64,000 nucleotides of DNA, taken from positions 3,923,317 through 3,987,316 of the forward strand of contig OY718804.1 in the NCBI GenBank assembly GCA_963070105.1, read 5' to 3'. Both the position numbers and the translations under genes were made by a program. Source of the DNA: Litomosoides sigmodontis (lineage: Eukaryota > Nematoda > Chromadorea > Rhabditida > Onchocercidae). Below, piece after piece: positions 41,616 to 54,118 of this stretch. The notes below the pieces were generated by a model, which ran no database searches, was not told where the DNA came from, and worked only from the letters and a program-made list of their open reading frames with translations. The first letter of the stretch is position 1; every line of letters starts with the position of its first letter.

Positions 41616-44600
41616 GTTTCGTGGAATGATTATGAACAATTTGTCGAAGGTTGCAACAGTGCAACCGTCCACGTCATGGGCATATAATGCTGCTGATAAA
41701 TTAGTTCAGATAGATGGCCTCGAATACAATCGAGCTAAAACAATGGATCAGTGCATAAGGGCACTTGAACGAAGCTCTCTGCCAACATTTCCCAATAGTA
41801 GTAGGAGTTTGAAGCAATTTTAAATTTATTTCAATTGATTCAGTGAATGCTTTCAATTAACCGTTGTAAATTTTACACTCTAATTTATTGGACACTATCA
41901 GTTTCACTTTTAATAAGGTGATGGTTCATTATGGTGTAATGCAACTTTCGATACAGTACTCTGTTGGCCGGCAGCACCAGCTAATAGCAGTATTACTGTC
42001 CGTTGTCCACCACTGAAGGGACTTGATCCTGGAAGTTTGTTTTTCGCCTTTCTTCTCTCTTTGTTTCTGCAAATTGGTTGTTGCAATTATCAGCAGCATA
42101 TGATGATGGGTGCTTGAGCAATTTGAACGTATTATAGAGAATATCACTAAATGGTGTCATAGCTCTGGTCAGTGGATGGGTCGAGCAGAAGGTGACTTCT
42201 CACGTCCTCATGGCTGGACAAATTTCACAACGTGTTTCACTCGAGAAGTTGTTGAAATGATGACCAGACTCACCGATGGATCTCTTGTTGTAAATTCTTC
42301 AAATTTAAAACATAAAATTCCCTTATTGCAACAATTCTGTTCTCTATGCAATAGAGCGCTCGCATTTAGGTCAATTACACTTTTGAAAGAAAAAAAAAAC
42401 GACAACAACAAAAAATGAAGTTGTCAGTTGCAGATGGCTCAAGAGGTAGCAAGAAATGCTCGTAAATTAGAATTTGTTGGTCTTGGCTTATCGCTCATTT
42501 CTTTGCTCATATCAATCGCTATTTTCTCCTACTTCAGGTTCACAATATTCATTTAATTTTAAGAATTGAGTGAAAAAAAAAAAAAACGTTCGCCATCAGC
42601 GATCAGTGATACTGTAAATTGCTGCAATTTTTGTATAACATGTTTTTTCCCACAATAAAATTAATTAAATTAGCCAAGTGTACAACTTCAGGAGGCTTCG
42701 GGTATTTAGGAATTTATTGCATTTACAATTAATGATTGCCATATTAATGGTTGTTATAATTCGCCTTATCCTCTACATCGATCTTATTTTCACCGATCGT
42801 CTTGGTCCACATCATTTGGATAATAGTGGTGGAAAAACTATAAATACTATGGTCACTTTCTTTTTTCAAAATTTACTTTTTGTTGTTTTAAGACAAAATC
42901 GCAGAATTAGGAAGTTCTTACAGATTCAGCAGATCTTTTACTTATCCCATACGACATACTTAACATACGACATACCATAAAAGACATCAATTGTTTACTC
43001 GTCCATTTACTGTCAGTTCAAATTAGTCTAGTGGACTTTCACTTAATTTCAATTCTGTTAATGCTACCGAAAGTTACCCAACTAAATTTTGCAGGCATTT
43101 TTGTGCGAAGCAATGTTTTTCATGCTTGAGTATTTTAAAACTGTCGCATTTTGTTGGATGTTCCTGGAAGGATTTTATTTGCATAATAAGCTCGTTTTCA
43201 CAGTATTTGCAGCCAAACCACATATTATACGTTATCTTATAGTCGGATATGGTAAGATATTGAAGTTTAAATTTTAATATCACACTGGATTAATCGTTTT
43301 ACTCTTCATACATCCACTTCTAATTTTGTTGTTGTTATCGTTTTTTTTGAAAAATTAAGATTTTTTTAATTTTTGATTAAAATTAATTGCATTATTTTTT
43401 GGAATGTTTAACAGGTTTTCCGGTGGTACAAACATTTTTATGGCTAACAGTAATAATGATGAAGAAAGGAAAGATGGATCGATGTCTTGGATCATATTAT
43501 CTCGAACCGGAATTTTGGCTGTTGGATGGACCGCGAATGTTTCAACTAGTTGTATGTCACTTATAAATTTCAGGATCGTTTTTTTCTTGCGTGCGCTAAA
43601 CAGTAGGGCAGGTGCTGTTCCACATCTAACTGTTATCAATTGCATTGATCGGAGAGTAATGTGTTGTATTATTAAGGGAGGAAATGCATGCAGTGGAATT
43701 ATTTTTAGGTAAATTTGTTCTTCATATGCAATGTAATTCGAGTTCTATGGACAAAAGTGAGCCAATCGCACAACACGAGTGAGCTGGATAGGATGAAGTA
43801 GGTTATTCGCTCTCGAATAACCCACTCACGCATTAAGACTTTCCAAATTTTAGTAATCGTTTAAAACTGTACTTTCACAATATTTCATTCAAGAACAAAC
43901 ATTAATTTCTGTTTGATAATTCCCTGAATTTTAGAAAAAGTGTGAAAGCAGCACTGATGCTTATTCCACTGTTAGGCATTCCGAATATTATGCAGACAAT
44001 ACCATTTTCGCCAACTAAGGATAACATTGTGGTAAGTTGATCATGTCAAATAGGTCAAAGAAGTTCGAGATGAGAGAAATGAACTTATAAAATTATAATT
44101 TCAATATCACTTCTAGGTGAAAATTCTCAAATGTGTTCTTTTTGAGAGGAGAAAACAATGCCAAATTTGCATTAATTTTAGGTCAAATGTTAATTTTGTG
44201 GTTTAAGCTGAAATTTGATGTTTATTTTTTCCTTGTTAATTATGATGTAGTGACGAGATTTGACGAAGCGCTAACGTAATATTCGTATAATATGTTGAAT
44301 TATGCACAGGGGAAGCTTTTTTGTGAGATTTACAAGTTGAAATGAATCACTATTGTAGTATTTTGCAATTTGGACATATTGCGCATCATTCACTTATATG
44401 TATCAGGGCTTCATGATTTCAATCATCTATTGTTTTACCAACAAAGAGGTATATTTTTGACTAGCATTCTCAAATCCAAATTAATCACTGCTCCATCCTA
44501 TTTTCTAATTACTAAAATTTCTAGCCAAATTTCACAGCATCTCTTCATAGCGTGAACGAAGAGGTTGATCCTGTTTTGTAGCAATTCAAATGTAGTCTCT

Positions 44601-45966
44601 TCAAGTATCAAATGAATGATAATCTATGCAAAGAAGGTTATGTTGGAGAAGTGTTTCTTGGTTGTGAGTATGTAGTCGAAGCTTAGTATGAATAATCGAT
44701 TTACTCGCTACGACAGTGCCTAAGCAACAGAGAGAAATACCAACAAGCAACCGCTCACGAGTCCTTCCTGAGGCGACTATCCTTTATTTTCCCGCCCGAC
44801 TCCTCTAGTTGGTACAAGAGGAATGAATGCCTCCTCTTGGCGGTTGATCTACCCATACATAGTTGACAGATAGGGGCGGGTTACACCCACTGGGTGATTG
44901 GTCGACATAAACATGAATCAATCGATAACAAACATGGGTAACGGTATAGTTGCATAATAGCACATAAGAATATTACGTGCAATATTTAAAATGTATTTCC
45001 CGTTTAACCTCGGGTTTCACGACAGACAGGTTATTGCTAGTTAGTTCTATTTTATTTCAGGTCAAGAATGTTCTGAGGACCCGTTATGGTAGGCTTAAGC
45101 TACGGCACACAAGTATTGTAAATTTACGTCTTAGCAGCAGGGCAAGTGTACTACGAAATGGCACTTCCATTAGCACAACGTTGAATAAGTTCGAAAAGGA
45201 TAAATTACTGAGAATACAACGATTAAGTTCAGTGAAGAATGGATCTGAGGACAATCCTCCAACCACGTCAGCTCTAACCTCCACAGCTCAGGTTCGATGT
45301 GTTCATGTTCAGATCAGAAACCGATTATATAATAATTCAACTTTAAACCCTTTACTATTTAATTAACTCATGTGTGTGTATGTGTGTGTGTGTGTGTGTA
45401 TGTGTAATGATGAACAGCACTTGATCGATTTCTGATCAGTTGTTGAGATGTAACGCACACGCACACAGACACTTTTTACTTTCTTTATCAACATGATTAC
45501 TACACCTAATCAAAAGCATATGAAATTTCATGAAATGAAAGAAGTGAACTAAGTGAAAGCAAATAAAATTTAAGAGAAATGATACTTCTCTATTACATTA
45601 AAGCAATTAATCCAACTAGGCAATTAAAATACCTGAATGATCATTTGCACGACTCACTATAGTTATTAAATTCTTTGTCAAAAATTTACACATTCATTTT
45701 ATAGTGCAAACAAACGAAAACTGTTTTGGGACTTAAATTTTTCTTATTTGAATAGTTATCAGCCCTATTTTCATTACTATGACAGTCTATTTCAGTCTGA
45801 AATAAATTTAAATTTGAATGGAAACGATGGTGGTAATAGGGACGAAGGACTACTATCCGCAAAAGAACGTAAAAGGAAGCATGCAAAACAAGAACTGTCA
45901 AAGTTGCAATTCTCTGGAAGTGTACTGAGTGGAAGTACTGAAAATGGCAAATTCATAAGGAGTTAG
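41616..45966 (+). CDS. Class B (secretin-family) G-protein-coupled receptor, 5' end unresolved
   Basis: Phased exons: 41616-41800 (or -41797), 41918-42034, 42138-42289, 42434-42537, 42692-42851, 43095-43251, 43415-43551, [TM5 unresolved], 43935-44031, 44359-44448, 45061-45291, then 45705-45966. The hormone-binding domain shows DGSLWCNATFDTVLCWPAAP, RCPPLKGLDPG, TKWCHSSGQW and a last Cys in WTNFTTCF, the class B cysteine and WCxxxxDxxLCWP pattern. TM1 is in exon 4, TM2 in exon 5, TM3 with CWMFLEGFYLHN in exon 6, TM4 and the LDGPRMFQLV loop in exon 7, TM6 (KAALMLIPLLGIP) and TM7 (YQGFMISIIYCFTNKEV) later. Peptide-hormone signalling through G proteins is the family role. It fits the nematode SEB/PDF-receptor group; I cannot name the ortholog or ligand. 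TM5 reads in a shifted frame at 43552-43713. The signal-peptide exon was not found. Confidence 0.87.
43552..43713 (+). other. TM5 region of the class B receptor, reading frame disturbed
   Basis: Exon 7 closes in phase 0 at 43551 (MFQLV). A helix expected for TM5 is legible right after it, but in the -1 frame: SLINFRIVFFLRALNSR. That frame stays open to 43713, where a GTAAAT donor gives the phase needed by the TM6 exon (43935). Joining the frames by splicing would need an intron of only 22 bases (GTATGT to TTTCAG), and even that leaves the wrong phase. One missing base in the sequence, a real frameshift mutation, or an exon I misplace would each explain it. Confidence 0.55.
43801..43822. repeat. 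9-bp perfect inverted repeat with 4-base loop
   Basis: GGTTATTCG, loop CTCT, CGAATAACC, inside the intron before the TM6 exon of the receptor. Small; no function assigned. Confidence 0.8.
44695..44945. mobile_element. Possible inserted element or relic in a receptor intron
   Basis: About 250 bp of balanced base composition sits in an AT-rich intron. It has internal inverted words: CAACCGC / GCGGTTG, CCCGCCC / GGGGCGGG and CAAGAGG / CCTCTTG. The jump in composition suggests an insertion such as a solo LTR or a small nonautonomous element. I could not define terminal repeats or a target-site duplication, so the call is weak. Confidence 0.3.
45372..45404. repeat. GT microsatellite
   Basis: GT dinucleotides with two ATGT breaks, just beyond an in-frame stop at 45364-45366. 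Confidence 0.9.
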
Positions 45967-48900
45967 AATGAATGGTCAACTGGTGATAAGTGGTGGAGAA
46001 ATGAATTTTTTGGTATTATTTGCTGTGCTCTCTTTGGTTTCCAATTTCTTTTTTTAAATTCTTACAGCGAGAAAGAAATGGGAAACGATGTTTGGAAAAC
46101 TTCAGCTTCAATCTTTCTCCATAAATCTTATGGCACTAGTTTTGAATTAATTGTAAAATTTTTCTTAAAAATACACATTTGTACTTTCTATCGTTTAAAA
46201 ATTAATGACTTTAATAACTTTTACAAAACATGAAGATTGCCCTCTCATGAACATTAACATTTCAGGATTCACACGAAATGAATTTCTATGAATCCGCACT
46301 TATTGGCAAATTCCAAAATAAAAGTATATTCATTAAATTGAAATGAAGCACTTTAGTTGTTGTTATTTCCTATCCGTCATGTTTCGTGCAATTTTTGATC
46401 AGCCAAAATTTGAATTCAAGGAATAGGAAGTTATTGGTAATTCAGGAAAATTGGTATTTATGTATGCGAAGAGATTTTTCGGATATTTTTAATTTTATTA
46501 TTGAAATGATGCGACTAAGTATTATTACTGTACCAAAATATTAACTGTAATATGTTACTCTTTTTTTAGCGAACATTTATTTTGTATGTGTTTCAAGATC
46601 TGAATAAATTTATAATTAGTATTTCGTGTAGTATTTTATTAATTATTATCGGACACAATTATACATTATTGATCTCTAGAAATTAGTACACTTATTTACT
46701 TGTCAAATAATTTTCTTTTTTTTTCGTAGAGTTAGATCCGTGTAAATTGTGCGATTTGCAAAAGATTAAATGAAAACAAATGTGTTTGTACTTCATTTTT
46801 ATATCATTTCCTATGTTGTATGCTTTAATAATGATAGTAATTACTATTATTGTTATTGTTATTATCTGCAGGTGATAAACGTTCTGTAAGTTATGTGGGA
46901 ACGAATAATAAATAAACCTACTACCTTATTTCGACTACTACCTCTGATCAAAATAAAGTTAAAGTTAGTTGTCATTATGAAACTCCTAATAACTCTCAAT
47001 GAGAAATTATAAAGGTTAAAGATGCGCAAATCAATTCGTCTTAGTGCTAAACAATTATGCTTGAAATCAATTCCGGCATCTGCTAAATCAGTGAGTGTAG
47101 TATTTATTGAATATATCAGCAGTTCTTATCAATGCAATGTTAGTTTAATTAAAATTTTTTGATAATATTTTTAAACTGATAATGCCAGTGGGGGTTTTGC
47201 TGTGTTTCGGCTACAATGATCGTTATCAATTAGCAATGTGTAAATTGTGATATGCAGAAAATTTTAGAGCAATCGCCAAATTCCTACGAATTACTTTCAT
47301 TGTAAAATAAAAATAGTGACAACTTTGAAACAGAATGCGTTAGCTTTCACTTTTTCGGACGGTCGGACGGTCAGAGTTAATTGTTGAGAAGCCATCATTT
47401 GTTGGATTGATAAACGATGAAGTTATTTAAGAAGAATGGTATGGACAGTGTTAGTGGTATGTGTGGCAAACGGTTTATTTCATTTGTAAAAGTTTCACTC
47501 AACAATTCAAATCAGAGATTTATCGAAGAAACATCGAAGAGACCTGCGTTTGCTTGCTTTTGTTGTAAGAAATTTCGATATTGTCTGTGGGATTGTGACG
47601 AATTTAAAATTTTGAATTGTCTTCCACTACCACTTTTGTTAAGCTTCAATTTTGTTGAATATTAATATGCTTATACATGTTCGATGTGTGTTAGAGGAAA
47701 AAAAAGAACGATATTTGTGAATATATTCATCAGATAGAAAAATATTTCAAAGCTAGTTGGTTAGATGTCCTTAAAAAAAAATTGTTAAGCGTAAATTCAA
47801 ATTTCATTAAAATTGTTTTCATTCTTCACTCTCTTATTTCTTAGGGAAATATTTGAATTTTATTGATTTATTGGAGTATTTAAAAATATTTGAAGTGACA
47901 TTGTATGAGTAGCTTTGTGTATCTTTCAATCAATCAACAAGGAGAATTTGAGATTGGAAAAGATATGAGGAAATTTGTTGATTAGAAAGTGGAAGATTTC
48001 GCTGACCAAAGAAAAGAGCTGGTGCTAAAAACAATAAGTGACTAATTAGAGTGCGCAGAAGGAAATTAATTTGCCTCAAGAAGAGTTAAAGCAAACAGCA
48101 ATAAATTCTCTATCCGGTAAGATCAATCAAAGCAAAGTTTGCGCTGTATATGTTGTCCCAAACAAGAGAGTAAATATAGTTACATAAAAAATTTGAATGG
48201 TGCATTTAATTTTTTGATTGCATCTTTTTTAGGCGCAAATGTTGGAGAAATAGAATGCGAGGCGAGAGAGCAGAAGGATGCATGCATTTTTTTTTTCAAT
48301 TAATTTATTTTCTTAGCCAGTCTGTTTCAGTGCTTTCTCTCTCATTTATTTTTCCCTCCATTTACCGCACTTGGCAATGACTTATGCAATTAGGCCGATC
48401 ATTGAGAGAATATTGCAGTTAGCCTTTTAGGTTAATACTGATAATTAATGAATAAATGGGTTGTGTGATAAGATCGACTGTATGAGTTAACACTGACATG
48501 TCTTCTCTTAACTGAGAAAAAAAATATCTGCGCCCTTAGCATTTAAATAAAATTTGAAAAAAAAAATGTTGAGCTTAGCAAAATAAAAAATTCAACATAG
48601 ATGTGAGGACTGATGCTGTTAGTTCAATTAATGAACGATTGTTTCCTAATTCTAATCATTTTTGCTATAGTTAATCGTCAAAAAAAGGAAGAAAAAAAGG
48701 AAGTGAGGGAAAAAGGGAAGAAGGAAAATTGAAAATTGAAAAAAGAGCAAATTTTCCAAATTTTATTCGAAAACAGAGAAAAAAAAAGTTTTATTGGATA
48801 ACTGTGCCAGGCGCATATTGGACATAATTTTAATCTGATGAGAGTTTTGGGAAGTAAAATAAAGGGGAAAGAAAGGGAGAGGAGGCGAGAGAGAGAGAGG

Positions 48901-50417
48901 ATGAATTTAAAACATGAGAGGGAAGGAGGGAATAGTGGATGTGAAGAAAAGCTAATTTAAAACGTCCAAAAAATGAGAGCTAGTATTTTTCAACAAATAG
49001 ATTTGGTTGCGCAAAATTAATCATCGACTTATGACAGCAATTTGCAGTAAGTAATTAATTAATTTCCCCTTCCAGAATTGAATATTCGACAACAGTTACC
49101 TTCTCATTCCCTCAAATGTATATATTTCTCTTCTCGAAATTCACAATTTGCAAGATTAAATAAAAATTTCATCAGACAAAATATCGAAAAAACTGGTTTA
49201 GTTGTTTATTTTATTCCTTCCTCTTTTCTTGCTTTCAATTACATTGTCATTTCAATTTACACTGAAATTAGTATTTGCAAATAGAGTGACACTCATTGAA
49301 ATTTAAAAGTAAGAAAACAAAATTCATTTCCAAAAATTTAGACTATTTAATAAATCTTCTTGAGTGATACAAAAAGGAAAATCTCAACTTAACATGAGAT
49401 ATAAGCATTAACTCTTTTACAAGCATAATTTTCGTTGCACAAATTTTGCTTAACTAAAAATTTTATATTTCTAAAACTTAGAAATGAATTTAATTGTAAT
49501 ACAGTTATTTCTGTTGTTTCACAATTTCATACGCGTACGTGAAGTTTTGAGGCTTGGAAGACAGCGTTTAATCAAAATTTTAATCATACCTACACATTCA
49601 GGAAAATTTGGAATACTCTCGTATCTTTTGTGTGTAAATGTGTAAATCAGCAAAATTATTTGAAGTGGAAAATGTAGCAATGAAGGAGTGGTGCGTAAAG
49701 CAAGAATTAGTAAATAACGTCTGAAAAGTATCCAAAATAAATAAAAATTTTAAAATGCTTGAAAAATTTTTTAAAATTTATTTACTTTCAGTGGATTATT
49801 TTCTTATTTGCACTTAATGTATTTCGGATTTATAAAGCAAGTAACTTTTGCTCATGAATTTTATTTAAATTACTACTAACAATTTCTATTTGCTTACATA
49901 AATCACAACTCGCAGTTATTTCCTTATTGCTACTATTTCAGGGTGTTCTTTTTTTTCTTCAATTTTGTTAATTTCACTATTAATCATTTCTCATTTACAC
50001 GTAGCGCTTTCGGCGAATTATTCGGTCTTTCATTCATCCATTTGTTTTAGTTTTTTTCACTTTTCACAAAAAAACCTTTTCTAATATTTTGCTCAACTGA
50101 AATATTCCAATGTTTTTGCTCGAAAAAAATTGTACGTCCAACGCCAAATAAATGAACTTATCCTTTTTTCTTTGTTCTTTTTAAATTGAATTTTTTCTTT
50201 AAAAAAAAGCTTTGGATTGTTTTGTTCTCAAAAACTAACAGATATTGTTTGCGTGGGGTTTTTTTTGGTGCCAAAACTTCTTAGGGATATTATTTGATGT
50301 GCGAGAAAATTTAAAAGTTAGTAATTATAATTTCAACTGTTGCTTCAAGCACTGATAAAGTACTGAATCATTGATTATATCTATTAATTTACAAATGAAT
50401 AACTATCGTATAACTAA

Positions 50418-50479
<62 letters not shown>

Positions 50480-51634
50480 TTGGTAGTAGGAATAGTAATA
50501 GTAATGCACCGCTCGGATATTTGCTAAAAATCAACTGACTTCATCTTTTCAAAACAATTTAAAAATTGTAATAAATAACTTTAGGTTAGTTTTCTTCTAG
50601 CAAAATACAAATATATTTTTGAAACGAATACGTTTCTCCCAGCATTTCGATGATTTCGTCTCTTCCCATCAGTGTAAGCATAAGTTGTGACTTAACCGCA
50701 ATTGCTACTCCCCCGCTCTACATCTTACACTTCCTTCATTTTTCAACTGTAACTCATGTTGCAAGCATTTCTCCCTCGTCCGTAAAGCTGAATTCATTTT
50801 TTGAACTTCTACACAGATTTTGAAAATTATTGATTAATGCTTCCAATATTAAATTGCTAAATTTTTTATTAGCATTCCAAATCTTCTTTTCACATAGTGT
50901 CCTCACTGAAATTTTTTTCTACTAAGTACTTGGACCGAACGGATTCGCTGAAAGTTGCGGTTTACATCTCGCTATTCAAGCTTTCAAAATTTTTAATTTT
51001 CACTGCAAATAGTTGCACCATGCTTTTGATATAAATTAGCATACAATCATTTCATCTACGCCGATAACAGCGGAAATTGTTTGAATATTGTGAAAATGGT
51101 ACATGTCTTGCAAGTGGATAACTTCAAAATGCTTTGCAATCTGCGGTTATCAATGATAAATTGTAGGTTTTATTGCCAGTTTTATGATCTGATCTTTCGA
51201 AATATTTTTTCAAGATTAATGACAAACGTCTAATGCTTCACTTTTAATGCATAATTACAGTATCAATCACACGAAATACCATCGTACATTCAATCTTGTT
51301 AATTAATTCACTTTAATTTGTTTCCTCATACAACTAAGTTTTCCAGTTTGCAAATTCAATTTTGAATTTGAATACTATGCATCTTAACAAGCAAACAATT
51401 TGTTTTCTGCTTAGCTGGATAAGTATGATCAAAATCAAGCACCACTGATTATAATCTTACACAAAAGAAATTTTAACGGACAAATGAAATTGAACTTTAT
51501 TAAGTATGAATCGTCAACAGTAGGATTCACCAAGAAACAAATTTCGATCAATTACAGTTAATAAAAATGCCTAGGTATTATCACAAAATTTAATTTATAG
51601 TTTTAAATAGGGAAAATTGAATTCATAGCCATAT
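45967..51634. other. Intergenic between the class B receptor and the Ly6-like gene
   Basis: An AATAAA at 46317-46322, about 350 bases after the receptor stop, is a plausible poly(A) signal. Beyond it I see no convincing gene. One weak first-exon-like piece (ATG at about 47021, donor GTGAGT near 47090) has no partner exon in phase. An AGT array lies at 50422-50479. Confidence 0.5.
50422..50479. repeat. AGT triplet array, about 19 units
   Basis: Uninterrupted AGT repeat, 58 bp, in intergenic DNA. Confidence 0.95.
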
Positions 51635-52716
51635 TCATCTTATAAGGATACCAGTTGCACAAGCACCAATGATCCAAAGTAAATTATCATTTTGTCTGCT
51701 GGCCTTTGATGCTGTACGGTTGTAAGGATTATTCCTTTGCAGCTGTGGAAATGTGCTTCGAAAAGATTTCACATTACAATAATCAGTGTCACACCCACAC
51801 AAGTAGCTTTCACCTTCACCACCCAATAAATCATCGTGCATTCGGCATTCGCTGGCCTGTAAATGAAGTTATTTCAACAAGCCTAATTTATTGTCACATT
51901 TAATTTTTTGATGGAGCAAAAGATCAGAGAGATGAAAAGTGCTGCTTAAAGCATTCAAATAATTCGAGCCTTTTGTTTATCTATGAAGACAATATTGTTT
52001 ATTCATTGCAAATATTTGCATTGCTCTCTTGCCAAATAACATTAGCCAGAAGCTCTTGCATTTTTTTTTCAAATTTTTTGTAATTTAATGGACGAGATGA
52101 AATAACCATTTTTTTTTCTCTTCCCTTCTTTTCTCTACTAGGTAGTCTAATTGATATACTGCCAGTGCCATACATTCATTACATCCAATTTCAGGGCAAT
52201 TTTAGGCATAAAAAGAACTTGAAAAATCATACCAAACATGCTTCCATGATATTTTCCCATGGTTTTCCGGTAAGAGATGGAGCATAAATTAGCATATTAT
52301 CCTGCACATCGTCTGCATCACAACCCTTTACTTGAAAAATGCGACGATTGTCTGAAAATTTGCTAAATTTCTATCATAGATATGCAAATTTGCAAAAGAT
52401 CATTCTTTGATTTGCGTCTGAAAAGTTGAATTTTTCATATTGTCTGAATAATGTTTGTAATCAATCGTGCTACTCTAGCCTTCGTTTCATTTCATTTCAA
52501 AGTATGCCAGTAATACTGATGAGGAAAATGAAAAGACGAGAGGAATGTGGTGGTGAGAGTGCGCCTCCTTACGATGTAGCTCAGCTGTGAAGCAGCAGGA
52601 ACTCGATTCACAATCCACCGTTTCGTTCACTTTTGGAGCGGATTTTCCTCTACGAAAATAAATGTGACATTTTATGCCCATCGTTGTAGACATAATGAAT
52701 GGTAGGATAATAAAAG
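51635..52716 (-). CDS. Ly6/uPAR-like three-finger protein, first exon not found
   Basis: Three phased minus-strand exons: 52716-52573, 52330-52233, 51856-51635 (stop TGA/TAA class at 51635). They give about 154 residues. The first begins with FIILPFIMSTTMG, the end of a likely signal peptide; a short upstream exon with the initiator should exist, or a Met within this stretch is used. Cysteines follow the three-finger order: IKCHIYF, VDCESSSCCF, KGCDADD, EACLASECRMHDD and the diagnostic end YLCGCDTDYCN. The C-terminus is moderately hydrophobic (NNLLWIIGACATGILIR-like), so a GPI anchor is possible but weak. Such proteins act outside the cell, often as neural receptor modulators in nematodes; the partner here is unknown. 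Confidence 0.75.
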
Positions 52717-54097
52717 CTGGAAAAAATTAGAAATATTTTTGAAAAGTTTCTTCTCATTCCTCTTATCTGTCGACTGTTTAGTACTGAATTTTGTAAACTG
52801 TTGCTCTTCCCTGCTGAAATTCTCGGCTATCGAATTAAAGATTGAAAATTCGTTTTATCAGAAAAAAGAAAAACACTACCAGCATGTGTTGCACCAGCAC
52901 CAACCATTTTATTTGCTCGCAAATAGCAAAAATAGAAGTCATTTTAATATATTTTATGATTTGCATACTTCAATTTTGATGTGAACTCCCCTCAGCGTTC
53001 CTCACTCCTTCCTCGCAGTACGATATTGGAGAGAACTGTTGAGGGAAGAGGAGGAGGAGGAGGAGGAGGAAATATGCTGTAATGATAGTTAGAAGTGAAG
53101 AAAGCTGAAAGGTTCGATGAGTGTGCCTGACCGTTGACAGTGAAAGAAAGGATAAGTGGCTGCCACTTTGTGGAAATATTACAAAGTTTTGAAGTTAGCT
53201 CGAGCTCGTGACCAAATGCTTTCAATAACTCATTGAATAATCGTCGAAAGGCAGTTCGGATAATGGATGATTAAATGGCGCAGACGTCGAGATATGCACG
53301 CAGAAATATGCCTCATAATTAACTCTTCTCCTCAGGTTTTCACGGGCCGCACACGTGAAGTTTCTCAGCGTCGGGATTGAATCTTCTAGGACCGGCCGTG
53401 AAGGTGATTGGAGACGTGGTTCGGGAACGGAGGATTGCGTGAAGAACGTGGAAGGCGTTGAAAGATTATGAAGTAATCTAATGTATGCAAATGGGTTTGG
53501 TAGAATAGTAAGAACGGACGAACAGGTCACGTTTAAATCGTTGCCGTCTGAATGTGCGAGCTGGAGAATAACTGTAATTTCCTACCAACAAATGAGACTA
53601 ACTTTCGACAGAAAGGAAAGCAGGGCGGGAATGACTTTGAGTATCTTAAAGTAAATTGACCATTTACTTGATGTGCACTTAATTGTACTTTAGTGCAATT
53701 AAATTAAGCAGTTTTCAAACCTCCCTCCTCTTTCATCCATTCTGCGTCTTCAGGACGACGTTTATAGGGCTCAGGAGACGTGGGTATTTGGTATTGGGAT
53801 TATCTGTTATTCCATTCCTTTTTATCTTCTTTTTCTCTCATCTTTCGCTTACTTTCACTTCTGGGCTTGATTCACTTTCGACTGAATTATCATAAAGTTT
53901 CAGGATAACCTTTGAAATTGGCTTGGTCATTCTTTACCACTCTGACCATTTTTACATGTGCGGTCATTTTCATTCAGGATTGAATTGCTCGAAGGGATTC
54001 ATCTGTCTCTTATCTCCGTTTATTTGTATGTTAACTTCATTTTGTGGATGTTCGTTCAACAATGTTCTACTAAATTGATGAGAAAAATTATACAAAT
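52717..54097. other. Intergenic between divergent Ly6-like and TTLL4 genes
   Basis: The two neighbouring genes are transcribed away from this stretch, so it should hold both promoters and perhaps the missing Ly6-like first exon. A GGA run occurs at 53049-53070. Minus-strand open frames at 52992-53530 show no domain. Confidence 0.5.
53048..53070. repeat. GGA triplet run
   Basis: Seven or so GGA units; gives a poly-Pro run in a minus-strand frame that I do not consider a gene. Confidence 0.9.
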
Positions 54098-54108
54098 GAT
54101 TGCTTCAG
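54098..54108 (+). promoter_or_regulatory. Splice-acceptor-like site before the TTLL4 start
   Basis: ATTGCTTCAG ends ten bases before the ATG at 54119, the spacing expected for spliced-leader addition in nematodes. It supports the chosen start; no transcript evidence is available. Confidence 0.5.
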
Positions 54109-54118
54109 ATATTGTGCG

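Noticed and set aside
43552..43573. A 22-base GT...AG intron in the receptor gene
   Set aside because: Too short for known nematode splicing, and it does not restore the phase needed for the TM5 frame.
47021..47260. Possible small gene with ATG and a GTGAGT donor
   Set aside because: No partner exon in phase and no recognisable sequence; kept only as a remark.
52992..53530. Two minus-strand frames upstream of the Ly6-like gene
   Set aside because: No domain, no phased junction to the Ly6-like exons, and one contains a GGA-run artefact.
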